A stretch of 64,000 nt of DNA from Pegoplata infirma. Its lineage: Eukaryota > Arthropoda > Insecta > Diptera > Anthomyiidae. This document shows positions 1 to 11,539 of the stretch, piece by piece; the stretch's first letter is position 1, and every line of letters begins with the position of its first letter. Under the pieces are notes generated by a model. It saw only the letters and a list, made by a program, of their open reading frames with translations, made no database searches and was not told where the DNA came from. Position numbers and translations under genes: made by a program. Where the stretch lies: positions 99,695,278-99,759,277 of the forward strand of contig OY992536.1 in NCBI GenBank assembly GCA_963921195.1, in the 5' to 3' direction.

Positions 1-803
1 AAGCCCTTAATATTTAGGCAGAGATAAAATCATTAATTTTTCTTTAAAAAGCTTAAAACTTTTTCCAGCTTTTTGCATTCAAAAGAAAATTGTTTTGTTA
101 TACCACTGAGTTCAATGATTTTCAAACTTTTAAGAAATGTTAATTTTTAGAAATGTTAATCACACGCCATAAAATCTTTATCTTTTAATCCTAAAAGTAT
201 GCACTCCTGTTTCATACAAAACATCGAAAATCGTTTTATTCAGTCTTATCGTGACAATTGGCCTTTAAGCTATGTTTATACTATACCACTGAATCGTATG
301 ATTTTTACGAAAAAACTGAATTTTTGTAGCATAATTTTAGGCATGTAATAAATATATGATTGTTATTTAAAAGCGACAAAAAACTCTTCATATTGCTAAA
401 TTTATAACAAATATATCTTAAGTCGATTTATTAAAAATAAATCATAAATGTCATTGTTTTGCAGGGATTTAATTTTCGGATCATATATTTACAACATGCC
501 TTAAATAATGCTACAGCGAAATCTTAGTAAAACGACTCATTATCAGTGGTATTGTGTAAACACAGCTTTAGTAACATAAGGCAAAATAAAACTACCAAAA
601 AACAACAAACTACTGAATTTAAGGTAACTGGATGAATTTTTGCAATTATATTGGACCTTGGAAATAATTCCGGGGCACAATGTCTTTAATTTAACGAGTT
701 TTTGTTCTGAACAACATATCCAAGTTTCGTGAAGAACGGAAGGTGACGATTGGGAGACTTCCCTAGTGAGTCGTTTTACTATTGTAAAATATTTTTTTTT
801 GTA
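1..803. repeat. Dispersed AT-rich repeat, left flank of the LINE
   Basis: No gene is visible. A motif GTAGCATAATTTTAGGCA near 330 recurs at the LINE insertion site (801-816 joined to 2081 onward), again near 2222, and inverted near 6280-6300, where the neighbouring sequence also matches. A stretch around 735-765 (GGGAGACTTCCCT) matches the terminus of the element at 33288-33784. The block is therefore a mosaic of old repeats. Confidence 0.55.
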
Positions 804-952
804 GCATAATGTTAGGTTAGGTTAAGAGGTTGACGTAATGTCCACAAGACCAGTTCCTGATCCAAAGTGATACCTCGAAAGGGTTGGTTTTTGTTGTTGG
901 CTGCTTTACATATTAATCATAATTCACTACTGCCTTCCTGGTAAATGATGAT

Positions 953-2067
953 TTATGTCTCCACATATGTCTCATCGAGTTTACTTAGCCTAATATATTT
1001 AAGCATCTTCCATGGGTTGACATCTCTAAGTTCCTCCAGTTCCTGAAAGAAATAAAAGCAAAAAAAAAAAAAACTGCGAGATAGTGCAGGGCACTGACAA
1101 AGATAATGGAGTGAATCTTCCACTATCTCTTCGTCCCCACACCATCTGCACAAGTCATCTCTTATCAATTTTAACTTTTTCAAATAAGCTTTCAAGCCAG
1201 TATGGCCTGTAATTAAACCTACATACTTCCTGAGGTCTGATTTTTCCATATAAAGTAGTGTTTCCTGGATACTTTTTCCACCGCGAGTCCACAAGGCCTT
1301 CGTTTGGATACAGTCCTGGCTGCTTTCCCATTTCAAATCTTCCTGTCGTTCAAATGTTCTCCGTATTTCGAAATAAATCGCATCCAGGCCCGGATGCACG
1401 TCGGTCGTGGTTGAACTTAATGGTAAAACTGCTCCCATACGAGCTAACTCGTCAGCTTTCTCGTTTCCTGGAATATTCTGATGACCTGGAACCCAGCACA
1501 GTCTTAAAGAGTGTTGTTCGATGAGAGCCATAAGCTCTTGGCGACAACGGCTGACAACCTTTAATCGAATATTTCTGTTATATAGTGCCTTTAAAGCCGC
1601 CTTGGCGACAACGGCTGACAACCTTTAATCGAATATTCCTGTTATATAGTGCCTTTAAAGCCGCCTGACTATCAATGTAAATCTCACTAGAGTAGATCGG
1701 CCTCATTAAAATAAGCCTGGCTGAAAAATATTACAGCTGTCCTGTATCCTTGAACTGTGTTCAATTCCCAGTTTCTCACAGTAGACACCGCTACCTGTTC
1801 CCTGTGGCATCTTTGATCCATCCGTGTAGACTGCAATGTGCTGTTCCCCAACAGGTGGATTTTTCCAGAATACTCTAGATGGTATTTCAATTGTTATACC
1901 TGCATCCCACACGATATGTGGAGTCATATAATCAGTCACACAGTCATCATATCGATGGTCTCGTATGAGTTTTGTGTGTCCATAGTCTCGAACCTTCAGC
2001 GCGCAGTTTTGACTTAGTCTCAGCTGTGTCCTAAGTGCGTATTCCTGGATGTAAAGATCCAAAGATG
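953..2067 (-). pseudogene. Broken LINE ORF2: RNase H domain and C-terminal Cys/His tail
   Basis: The first part (frame ending near 1706) carries the RNase H start YTDGS with its catalytic Asp. It then shifts frame near 1730. The next catalytic segment, IYIDSQAAL, lies around 1660-1690 in another frame. The last part (1621 down to 953) contains WVPGH followed by GNEKADELA, the closing RNase H motif, and then a GHTGL segment and a CRWCG...H...C pattern typical of LINE C-termini. A 64-base tandem duplication (1538-1665) adds another shift, since 64 is not a multiple of three. With at least two shifts and no 5' end, it cannot be functional. Its original role was degradation of RNA in the cDNA hybrid during retrotransposition. 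Confidence 0.88.
1538..1665. repeat. 64-bp tandem duplication inside the LINE ORF
   Basis: Two adjacent 64-base units, 1538-1601 and 1602-1665, differ at one position (TTTCTG versus TTCCTG). The duplication breaks the RNase H frame. The near identity shows that it arose after or close to insertion. Confidence 0.92.
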
Positions 2068-2080
2068 GCATAATGTTAGG

Positions 2081-3310
2081 CAGTAAATATATTATTGTTA
2101 TTTAAAAAGCGAATAAAACTCTATATACTGTCTGCATTTTAAAAGATTAGGGACTAATTCTCGAAGTCGATAGCGATCGAAAGAAAGAAACATGTAAAAA
2201 AGGAGCTTATATTTATCAAAGCATAATTTTAGGCAAACAGAAATATTAAAAATAGCAATTCCGAGTAGATTCTCCATTGCTATCGACTCCGGGAATTAGA
2301 ACCCAGAACGGAATTTGGTCCTTTGGCCTTTTCTTGTAGCATACCGGTATATGAAGCTACCCAGGCAGAAAAATACAGTGGGCCATCATTGGCCAAGTAT
2401 TGAAATCGGGACCACACAAGTTGGCGAAACACCCGTTTTACAAAGACTACTGTATTTGCCAATAGCTAAATGATAACACCACGGTTCTATCCAACGTTGG
2501 CAACCGTTGGCTAAATAAAAAATATTGTACTGGCACAATATGATTTCGACAGTCATAAAATAAATGTCATAAAATGTTAAAAAAGTTACATTAAAAACAC
2601 TTTTAGGGAAAAAAAACTTAAAAGTTTCCTAAAAAAATATTTGAAAATTTCGAAGTCCCTGACACAAAAATTTGTTAATATTTTTTTGCGTGTTTGTGGT
2701 AAAAAAATTAAAAATGCTTTTAGAAAAAAGTAAAAAACTTTAAAAATTTTTTAGGTCCCGTACAAAAAATATTCTTGGCAACTATTTTTAAGTTTTAAAG
2801 TAAAAAATGTTATTAAAAAAGATTTTAGGAAACAAAACTCCAAATTTGAAAAAAATGTTGGAATATTTTCTAAGTCTCTGAAAAATTTTTGCTTTGAATT
2901 TTCTTTTTTGCACTTTGAATTAAAAAAGGTCCTTAAAAATGGTTTTAGGAATTTTTGAAATTTTGTTTTAACAAACTTAAAAAAACAAAGTTTTTATTCA
3001 CAAAATTTTTTAATGTCCCGAGCACAAAATTATTTTTGGAACCAATTTTTTTTAATTTTTGTAAGTTCCAAGCACATGTCACAGAGGTGGCAGATGGTTT
3101 TTATATGGAAGTTGTTAGGTCTGTAATAGGTTACAGGGGGCTAAGTGTATGATGTGACACGTTACTATTGAACCAGCAAGATTTTTGTTTCTAAGGGCTA
3201 GGTCCAGTGATATGTAACAAGTGATATATCCGGGATTGTGATATTTTCTCACAAAAGTGATATGTGTTTTTATATGGAAGGTATCAAGTTTGTAATAGGC
3301 CATTCGGGTT
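2081..3310. repeat. AT-rich sequence with a degenerate ~115-base tandem repeat
   Basis: No gene seen. From about 2640 to 3070 a unit recurs roughly every 105-140 bases, marked by AAGTCCCTGA, AGGTCCCGTA, AAGTCTCTGA and ATGTCCCGAG, each followed by A/T-rich sequence with CAAAA. Around 3190-3300 the motif CCAGTGATATGTAAC matches, in inverse orientation, the right border near 12810-12830 of the related foldback. Confidence 0.4.
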
Positions 3311-3770
3311 CGTATGCATACCCCTCTTCAACCAAGTTTAGGTTGTGTTAAAATGGTGACAAAATCGGGTAATGGCATTTTATTCCTCTTTATTTTGAAT
3401 TTTAAAAAACGTTAACACCAAAATCCTAGCTGATCTGTTTTTGAGTTATTGCTAAAAGATTACACTGTACGACAACAAAAACCTTCCAGTGAAATATCCA
3501 ACTGATTTTGATAGATTTTGCTTCCCTGAATTTAAATATGCCTTCCAATTTTTTCCACCACGCACAGTGGGGAAAAATGGACTTTTTTTTGTCCAATTTT
3601 GCCTACAGGTCGCAATTCTTAACCGATTTTGATTTTTCTTTTTTTGTATTTTAGCTAATAAAATTCCGCATCGATCTGTCATGGTAGATTTTTGAAAAAA
3701 AAAAAATCGGATTACTTTTTATATTTTCCTAAAGTTTAGAAAATTTTCATTTTTTCAGTTATTTTGCAAT

Positions 3771-4403
3771 AAAAAATGTATTAGGCATGGGACGAATATG
3801 CTTTATGGACTAAATTAAAGGTATTGGAACCCCTTATCAAAGACGTGATTAGTATTTAAAAATATATTATTATTTTGGTTTTTATAACCAGACAAATATT
3901 CAAGAATTTTCACTTTCAAAAGCCTATATCTTTAAAAATAATGTACCAATTTCAATGAAATCTTTTTTAGATTAAAGCTTATGTTTTGCTTAGTCATAAT
4001 TGGTACACAAAATTTTTTGAAACAAATATTTTATTTTTTTGCTTAAATTTTACCTTATGATTTTTGGAATTATAAAATTAGTTTTTAGTCTGTTTAAAAA
4101 AAAAAAAAAGTTGTTACATTGTAAATTCAAAAAAAAAGAGTTGAACAATTTTGCAAAAATACTTTATATACCAATAATGGTTAAGAAAATGATAAGCTTT
4201 AATTTAAAAAAAATTTCATTGAAATTGGTACATTATTTAAAATGATATAGGTACTTAAAAGTGAACATTTTTAAGATTTCAGATGTTTATAAAAACCAAA
4301 ATAATAATAAATTAACAAATGTTATTAATGTCATTTATAAGGGGTTCAAATACCTTTAATCTTGTCCATACAGCTTATTCGTCCCCTGCCTATTACATTT
4401 TTT
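3771..4403. repeat. Inner 633-bp palindrome
   Basis: The left end AAAAAATGTATTAGGCATGG is answered at 4384-4403 by its reverse complement with small changes. The arms meet near 4087 in an A-run. Arms are imperfect (scattered substitutions and indels) but can be followed along the whole length, including CCCCTTAT / ATAAGGGG blocks. It sits inside the larger foldback and may be a nested insertion. Confidence 0.75.
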
Positions 4404-4429
4404 AGAGCAAAAATTCTAAAAAAATTAAT

Positions 4430-5140
4430 AATGTCTCAAAATCTGAGACTTTTTCTATAGGAAAAATGTCTCAGAATTCAAGACTATTTCTGTAGGAAAT
4501 ATGTGTTAGAATCAGAGTCTGAGACTTTTTCGAAAGAAAAAAGACATAAGTATCTAAAATATGTTTTATAGGAAAAAGGTTTCAGATCCTCTGAATTTCG
4601 GACTTATTTTATGGGCAAAAGTCTTAGAATCTGAATAAGCTTATGAAAAATTATGAAAAAATGCATCTTTTTTGCTTTCCAATATGTTGCCAGCGATAAA
4701 AAAGTAAAACCCAATTATTTTGCATATTTTCAAATTAATGGATTCAAATAAATTAAAGCGAAAAAATCTGGTATGTTAAAAATTTGTAATTCGACAGTTA
4801 AAAAAAAAATTAATCAAAACATTGATTGACTCATTTAAATTTTGTTAGTCAATAGATTCAATTGAACATTTTTAGCCAATATTTTTTTTGCGTGTGGAAA
4901 AATGTTCTTAGAATCCGAAAATTTTTCTATAGGAAAAAAAGTTTCATGCTCTGAGATATTTTTAGTTAAAAAAAGTCTCAGATTCTGAGACATTTTTCCT
5001 ATAGAAAAAGCATTTCTTTACGAAAAATGTCTCAGAGTCTGATATTTTCTATGTAGGAAAAATTTCTTCTATTAAAAAACTCTCAGATTTAGACTTTTTT
5101 ATACGATAAAAATGTGTTAGAATCTGAGACTTTCGTCTAC
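4430..5140. repeat. Degenerate ~36-base array (TCTGAGAC ... CTATAGGAAAAA)
   Basis: Short units with the core CAGAATCTGAGACTTTTTC, alternating with TATAGGAAAAA, occur repeatedly and in both orientations. The same motif makes a denser array at 34640-35310. No coding content. Confidence 0.6.
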
Positions 5141-5815
5141 ATAGAAAATGTAAAATTTTATAGCTTTCCCTTTACTTTTGTTTCAAAACAACCTTTTTAC
5201 ATTCGAACAACCATTCGAACAACCATTACATTCGAAGTAAAAAAAAAAATTCCCCCCCAAACCCAAAAGCTGTACCCGCCACTGGTAATAGTCGACCACC
5301 AAAATTGCGAAATTATTGGTTTTTGACTTTTTAACAGCGAATATCTCAAAAACGGTACGTGCTAGCAAAATAGGATGGCAGATTTGGATTCAGGAGAGCA
5401 AAATCTGCAGTGTAATTATTTAGCAATAACTCGAAAACAAGATCAGCTAGGATTTTCGTGTTTATAATTTTTAAAGTTCAAAATAAAAAGGAGTGAAATG
5501 CCATTACCCGATTTTGTCACCATTTTAACACAACCTAAACTTGCTTGAAGAGGGGTGTGTATGGCATGTCACGTGACCGATAAAGGTTTGGTCACTTTTC
5601 TTGCAGAGTATTTAATATTATTTTTTGAAAATAAATTGAACAAAACCAAGTGAAAGTGTTAAATTTGGCTGTGCTGAATATTTTATATCCTCCAACATGT
5701 TAAAAATATAAAAAATAAAAACTACAGGGGTGTTTTTCGGGGTGGAGGAACATCGGCGGAGACTGTTGGGGACACCCGTCCTCTATGCTTTTTGCACTAA
5801 AGTTATACATTTTTA

Positions 5816-6137
5816 TATATATTCGATTAGAGTTTTATTCTAGTTCGAGGCCCAAAAATATTTCTATTTATGATATTGACCTTCATAATAGTACTTCTCA
5901 TATAACTTGGGAAATATATCAAATATTATGTCTGGTTTGATGTTTGATTGACCAACGATGATTCTCTTAAGTCTGCTGAAGATTCCTTTAGTGGGGATGA
6001 AACTGATCAGTACAGACATACTATGAGATAGTAACTTTTTTAAAGCAATAAATTAAAAATACTCTATTATGACAATATCATAAATAGAAATATTTTTGGG
6101 CCTCGAACTAGAATAAAACTCTAATCGAATATATATA
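5816..6137. repeat. Foldback with ~63-bp near-perfect arms
   Basis: The arms begin TATATATTCGATTAGAGTTT on the left and end with its complement near 6137. They are separated by about 190 bases. The arm motif GGGCCTCGAACTAGAATAAA resembles the CTCGAGCCAGAATAAA arms of the elements at 27711-28247 and 29690-29735, so a distant common family is possible. Confidence 0.72.
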
Positions 6138-7040
6138 CATATATAAAGGCCGAATAAATACATTTTATTTTTATGTACCTTTTGGTACTAAAAATAAAAA
6201 AACAACAGTTATACATTTTTCTATTATTTAAATTGTTTTTTTGTATCCGCCAGTTAAATTTCTCATGAATTTACTATATGCCTAAAGTTATGCTACAAAA
6301 AAATCTACATTTTTTATAAAAATCATCGAAAGTAAAACGACTCCGTCGTAATGTGTGAACACAACTTTATAGTATAGCGTGGAATCTATATTTAAAATCC
6401 ATAGTTAAAACTGTCTCGAAATCAAAAGCAATATAATCAGCTTTATTTAACAGCTTTCTATTTTTAAAACATGCTGAATATTTGACGAGAATGAGGCCAA
6501 CATTTTAATTTCGGTATATTCTTTGTCCCAATGTTTTTCTGTCTTTTGAAAAACACACTTACTTTCGGAAGAGAATTACTGTAAGAACTTAACATTTGTT
6601 TGAAAAAAAACTGACCATCTTAACATAGCTTTTGTATATTTTTATCTCAATGCACATTTTTGCCTCTTATTTAGATCTTTCAAACCAAAGATTTATACAA
6701 AAATTCATACAGATACCTAACATTCCGTAGATAAATCCTTATTTGATTATAACTTCCCAGCATCGGTACTGTGGAAATTCAGAAATCTTAACATATTCAT
6801 TTTTTTAAGTGCTCTTTTGCCACAGTACTAGGGCAAGTGCCCCACATTTTAAATACTTCTCTTGTAATTTTGTATGAACGTTAGAGTTTCCTTGTAATAA
6901 TTGACTAGATCTGATGTGTTCATATCTAAGTATGAAGTTTGTGTATATTTGTATCTGATAAAATCTATATAATCTGAAATTTTATCCCCCGATTTTAATC
7001 AGGATTCGAAAAAAACAGTACGTAATTATAACATACGGGT
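6138..7040. other. AT-rich stretch without a recognisable gene
   Basis: At 6270-6375 there is an inverted or partly direct copy of sequence from 290-575 (CTAAAGTTATGCTAC, AGTAAAACGACTC). The rest shows no coding pattern or repeat that I can place. Confidence 0.4.
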
Positions 7041-9640
7041 TTTTCCAAAGAACACATTCACTAAACATTTGTTTAGTGGTTGTGTTTGAGTATGCAAACA
7101 GAATACCGAACGTTATTCTTGTGACTTGACGATAGTGATGCCAACTTTTTACAGGCAAAACGCGCAAAACAGTGACTCAAAAAGCGCTAAAAAGCGCTTA
7201 ATTTAAAACTCTACGATCATGCACTGCTCTATAAAAAGACACGCTTCATCGTAGTGGTTGTGTGTTTTTTGTACGATTTAAAATTAGGGCCCAAGCCGGC
7301 GATTTGCTCTATCTTGCTTAGTTTTCGAGATATAGCCATTTTAAGTTTTAAAAACAAATATGCTAAAGCAGATTTTACATTGTCACACTTTGTATAATGT
7401 ATTTTGTATAATTAACTTTTTTTGAAATGTATAACGTAAAAGAAAATTTTGTTGTGTTTATTTTTTATTAAAATCAAAATAAATAAAATTGAGAAAAGAA
7501 AATTTATGTTTTTGTGTGTTTTGCAAAATTTTAAATTAAAAATGACATCGGATAATACTTTGTAATTATACAATTTTAAATGTTTTTTGGCTTGAATAAT
7601 ACATTTCAACACACAAAGTATAACAGTTTAAAACCCCCTTAAGTACACAAACAGTACACTAAAAGTACTATATTTTGTTTGTGTACATAGCACAGTAGAG
7701 TTAAAACACCTCAATTCAACCGAAAAAAGTAGTATTTTTGACCTTACCCCTTTCGAATTTAATGAAACTTGGAATATAGTTGGGCCCTTACAAAAAAATC
7801 ATAGTGCCAAAATTTTGGACTTCTGGTAGTTTTTCTTCCCGAGATATGGGGTCTTGAAAATTGGCAAAATCGTAAATATTTGACAAAAGTGTTTTGAGAT
7901 AAATAAATATAACTCAAAAAGTAATAACAATACAGGTCTCAGTCAGATTGCAGATAATAGGTAATAAGACAGCCTTTAAAATGGCATTCCCCAAGATTTT
8001 TTTTGAAAAAGGTCAAAGGTCATTGATTTAACCTTAATTTTTGGAGAGCTATATCTCAAAAAACGATATTTTTAAAATTTCGGAAAAAATATATGTTGTT
8101 AAGAATCACCTATACTACTTGAGTTTAAATTTTCAGGATGGAGACTTCATTGGAACTTTTTATATTAATAGAAACATTGTGACAGGAAAGAAAAAGCGGT
8201 GTAATTTCCCTTAGAAAAAAAAATTTTTTTTTTGTCTTTGAAATTCTGGTACCAAAATTCGTTTTTCTGAATGTTTTTGACGTGCTGAGTTCAAATATGA
8301 CCTTTGAACTGGTCTATCGCTATTACTTTTCAAGATATCAGCACATAAATGTGTAAAAATTGCTCAAATGCTATTGCTGTGCTTTTTTGAACATTTAGGT
8401 GCATATATCTTGAAAAGTAATAACGATAGACCAGTTCACAGGTCATATTTGGACTCACCACGTCAAAAACATTCAGAAAAATGAGTTTTGGTACCAGAAT
8501 TTCAAAGACAAAAAAAATATTTTTTTTTTCTAAGGGGAATTACACCGCTTTTTCTTTCCTGTCACAATGTTTCTATTAATATAAAAAGTTCCAATGAAGA
8601 CTCCATCCTGAAAATTTAAACTTAAGTAGTATAGGTGATTCTTAACAACATATATTTTTTCCAAAATTTTAAAAATATCGTTTTTTGAGATATAAGTAGC
8701 TCTCCAAAAATGAAGGTTAAAATCAATGACCTTTGACCTTTTTAAAAAAAAATCTTGGGGAATGCCATTTTAAAGGCTGTCTCATTACCTATTATTTGCA
8801 ACCTGACTGAGACCTATAGTGTTTTTACTTTTCGAGTTATCTTTATTTATCTCGGAAAACTTTTGTCAAATATATACGATTTTGTTAATTTTCAAGACCT
8901 CATATCTCGAATACTCGAATCACCAGAAGCCTGAAAAATTGGCAAAATCTCTTTTTTGTTAAAGTAAACCCCAGTACTTAATTTCATTTAATTTGGAGGG
9001 GGTGCGGTCAACTCCTCGGTTGAATTGAGGTGTTTTAGCTCAGTAGATAATCGTAGAGATTGTGTTCGTCAAGTCGCAAGCAAAACGGAGCATATTTTTT
9101 TCATAGTATCGCCTGCACTCCTCACATGTGTGGATCCCTATGGGTCCTAACTAAAAAATTTAGCACTCCGGAAAATTTAAAAATTCTCATATTTTGCTAA
9201 ATACTGCCGGCACTACAAAATGTATAAAAGCATTTTGTTTAAAAAGTTATAAAAATTCTTTTATGTTTTTTTTTCGTGTCGGAAATATTAAGCGAGATAT
9301 GTGTATTTCAAAATATTCCGGAATGCTAACTTTTTTAAGTTCAAGATTAGGACCCATGATGGTCCACACAGTTTAGTTAAGGACCAAAGATATGCCCCGA
9401 TTTGCTCTATTTTGCTTAGTTTGCTTCGATTTGCTCTATCTTTCTTAGTATTCGAGATATCGCCGTTTTATATTTTAAACAAAATTTGTTAAGTACGCAA
9501 ACAGTACACTTAAAGTAATATATTTTGTTTGTGTACATAGCACAGTACATAATCAGTGAGATTGTGTTCGTCAAATCGCAAGCATAACGTTCGGTATTCT
9601 GTTTGCGTACACGAACACAATCACTTAAAATTTTTTTACG
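7041..9640. repeat. Composite dispersed repeat, split by a large foldback
   Basis: Inverted outer motifs lie at about 7065-7140 and 9555-9635 (GAATACCGAACGTTAT and its complement ATAACGTTCGGTATTC). Two 60-base blocks are in direct orientation: 7640-7698 and 9489-9548, both with GTACACTAAAAGTA-like sequence and TTTGTTTGTGTACATAGCAC. A second direct pair, with GATTTGCTCTAT, lies near 7298 and 9398. This indicates an ancient duplicated element. Motifs near 9220-9360 recur at 34037-34145 in the host-gene intron. Confidence 0.6.
7699..9040. mobile_element. 1342-bp foldback element with 6-bp target duplication
   Basis: The ends AGTTAAAACACCTCAATTCA and their complement are symmetric about 8369.5, and the arms can be followed to the centre with few differences (for example the blocks TTACTTTTCAAGATAT and ATATCTTGAAAAGTAA). 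CAGTAG flanks both sides (7693-7698, 9041-9046). Joining the flanks recreates CACAGTAG-ATAATC, matching the paralogous empty site at about 9541-9560 (CACAGTACATAATC). No transposase frame is present. The arms are about 670 bases each, so a transcript would form a very long hairpin. Confidence 0.88.
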
Positions 9641-10300
9641 TGTTTCTGTATTTCTTGTTGGGAATGTGTACAGAACACTAACGTGTCGTTCGTTAGTGTT
9701 TTTTTCGAACTCTGATTTTAAGAACTCTTCAGAAATTGTGTCTAGTCAGATGTCGATATAGTCGCAGGGTTTAAGGAACCTACTCAGTTACAATTATATA
9801 CAATCAGTATCATAAGATTTAAGGAGATCAGATCTAATATTTTTTACCCGGGTTATTATCCATCACTCATTTTTGCATTATTCCATTTTAACATTTCCCG
9901 AGTTATTACAAATTTTAATTCATAACTCCATACCATTTTGTGTTTTCTATTTATTTTCTTTTTAACCTCACTTTTCTAATTGTTTATATGTTTTTTGTCT
10001 TTTTCTTAAGTATTTTATGAGTGTCCTGTCTGTAAGTTAAAAAAAAAAAAAAAAACTAACCAAATGTGTCTGTGTGTTTGTTTAAATTTTTAGTTAATAA
10101 ACGCATGTGATGTCTCATTATTATTTTTTTATATAGTTTATGTTTTTTTGTTAAGTGTATTCCAAAAATGCAAAATTTACTCACATAAAAAAAAAAATTA
10201 TTCTAAATTATCCCGTTATTTCAAATACAATGTTGCCAGATTGTTTAGACGTCAGAGCAAATGAAAGAGAAACAAACAATAAAGCAGTAGCAGTGTTCTG
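9641..10300. other. AT-rich spacer, no gene seen
   Basis: Poly-A and poly-T tracts (for example 10040-10056) without coding periodicity or convincing repeat boundaries. Confidence 0.4.
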
Positions 10301-10302
10301 TA

Positions 10303-11075
10303 CACAGAAAAAAATAAAAAAAATATTTGAGTAAATTCTTAATACTATTGAGTAAAAAATTACTCAATTTTGCACCAGTAAACGATTTAATAGTATTGAG
10401 TAAATTTTTAATAAAAATTTATTAAATGTTTGAAAAAAAATTTGAGTAAATTTTTAATTGACACAATTAAAAATTTACTCAAAATTTATCTATTCATTTT
10501 TTTTAAAGTTTAAAAAAGTTTGAGTTTTTTTTTACAAAAAAAAACAAAAAACTTATTTTTTCAAACTTTACCAAACATATTTATGTCTGAAAGACATAGG
10601 AAAATTTTATAAAGACGATTACAAACTTTCATATACATACACAAAAAACTATAAACTAAACGAGAATTCTTAAAACTTTGAGAGTTTAAAAAAAAAAATA
10701 AAAAAACTATAATAATAATAATTTGATCCAATGATCAGTTTTTATTTATTTTTTTCAATTTTTATTTTACAACTCATTTTAAATAATTTTAACCTAACCG
10801 AGAACTGGTAACAATGACCGTCGTCTCGTTGCAGCGAAATCGACCAAGGGCTTTTGGTGGGAATCGAACCCACGACCCTCTGTTTCATAGGCTAGCACGC
10901 TACCAACTAGCCTACATGGCCCCCCTATTAAATTTTTATTAAATTATTTACTTAAATTGTTTTTAAAATTTTTAAGTAAATTTTTAATTGCGTCAATTAA
11001 AAAATTACTCAATTTTTGTTTTTAAACTTAAACAAGTGATTACTCAAATTTGTTTCCTCCATATTTTTTTCTGTG
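10303..11075. mobile_element. MITE with CACAGAAA termini and TA duplication, carrying a SINE
   Basis: CACAGAAAAAAAT on the left is matched by ATTTTTTTCTGTG on the right, each flanked by TA (10301-10302, 11076-11077). The interior is built of TTTACTCAA / TTGAGTAAA repeats in both orientations. Related sequence recurs around 48290-48480 and 51478-51655, and the TIR type also at 59375-59617. A 2-base TA duplication is the Tc1/mariner habit. The middle third is a later SINE insertion. Confidence 0.78.
10725..10925 (-). mobile_element. tRNA-derived SINE, copy 1
   Basis: The minus strand carries a tRNA-like head (10852-10925) with A-box-like TAGGCTAGTTGG and B-box GGTTCGATTCC. It is followed by a unique body containing ACCAGTTCTCGGTTAGGTT and an ATT-rich 3' end (about 10710-10740). 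The same body recurs at 33040-33130. The acceptor stem is not complementary, so this is a SINE promoter, not a working tRNA. Confidence 0.8.
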
Positions 11076-11234
11076 TAACTCTACAGAAATTAGTAGTATT
11101 TATATCTAATTTTTTATACATTTTGATGCAAAAACTTCGCACGTAGCTTACCAGAATACCGGTATAGTTGGAGTCATAGAGTAATACCACAGCATACGAT
11201 TTTTATGACAAGAAAGAAGATTGATATTAACCAT

Positions 11235-11525
11235 ATTTAAGGAGGCCCCATGTTAAGCGTCATTTCTGTAATGGTACAGGACTAAACAATATGTTTTTTT
11301 TAAAGTGGAACCTTATACTTAGATGTACTTCATAGATTTATAATCACAACTTTTAAAAGTTTAACAACAAACCAGTTTTGAGAAGGCCCCATATTGGGAG
11401 CCATTACCGCAATGGTTCGACTTTAAAAGCTTTACGACAAACCATAGAGTAGAAATAAAGAAGCCACTTTGGTAGACCCCATAATCAATCTGTCTTTATT
11501 GAAAACACTTTTCATATACCATTTT
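11235..11525. repeat. Degenerate ~140-base repeat, left block
   Basis: Units are marked by AGGCCCCAT followed by a GGGAGCCATT-like core and an AATGGTA or AATGGTTCGA motif (11243, 11381). The same units reappear at 14130-14640, so the elements between 11530 and 14070 were inserted into one old tandem array. Confidence 0.55.
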
Positions 11526-11539
11526 ACATGTATATTCTC

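Larger units (their letters stand above)
817..2067 (-). mobile_element. 5'-truncated non-LTR retrotransposon (LINE) with RNase H
   Basis: A minus-strand LINE 3' portion. It is bounded by an exact 13-base direct repeat GCATAATGTTAGG (804-816 and 2068-2080), which is the expected target-site duplication. Removing the insert rebuilds the repeat motif seen intact near 330, so the empty site is recognisable. Only the end of the reverse transcriptase region, the RNase H domain and the C-terminal zinc-knuckle-like tail remain; the 5' part is missing, as is usual for target-primed insertion. No poly(A) tail is evident at the 3' end near 817. RNase H plus this tail fits I-, R1- or jockey-related clades; the exact clade is not settled. 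Confidence 0.88.
3330..5575. mobile_element. Foldback-type element, copy 1
   Basis: The outer arms (about 3330-3560 and 5350-5560) are inverted copies: the left arm starts with AAGTTTAGGTTGTGTTAAAA, and its reverse complement occurs at about 5520-5550. A second copy of the arms bounds 11540-12810. No transposase is visible, so it would be non-autonomous. The interior carries a separate palindrome (3771-4403) and an array of short repeats. Family unknown. Confidence 0.7.
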
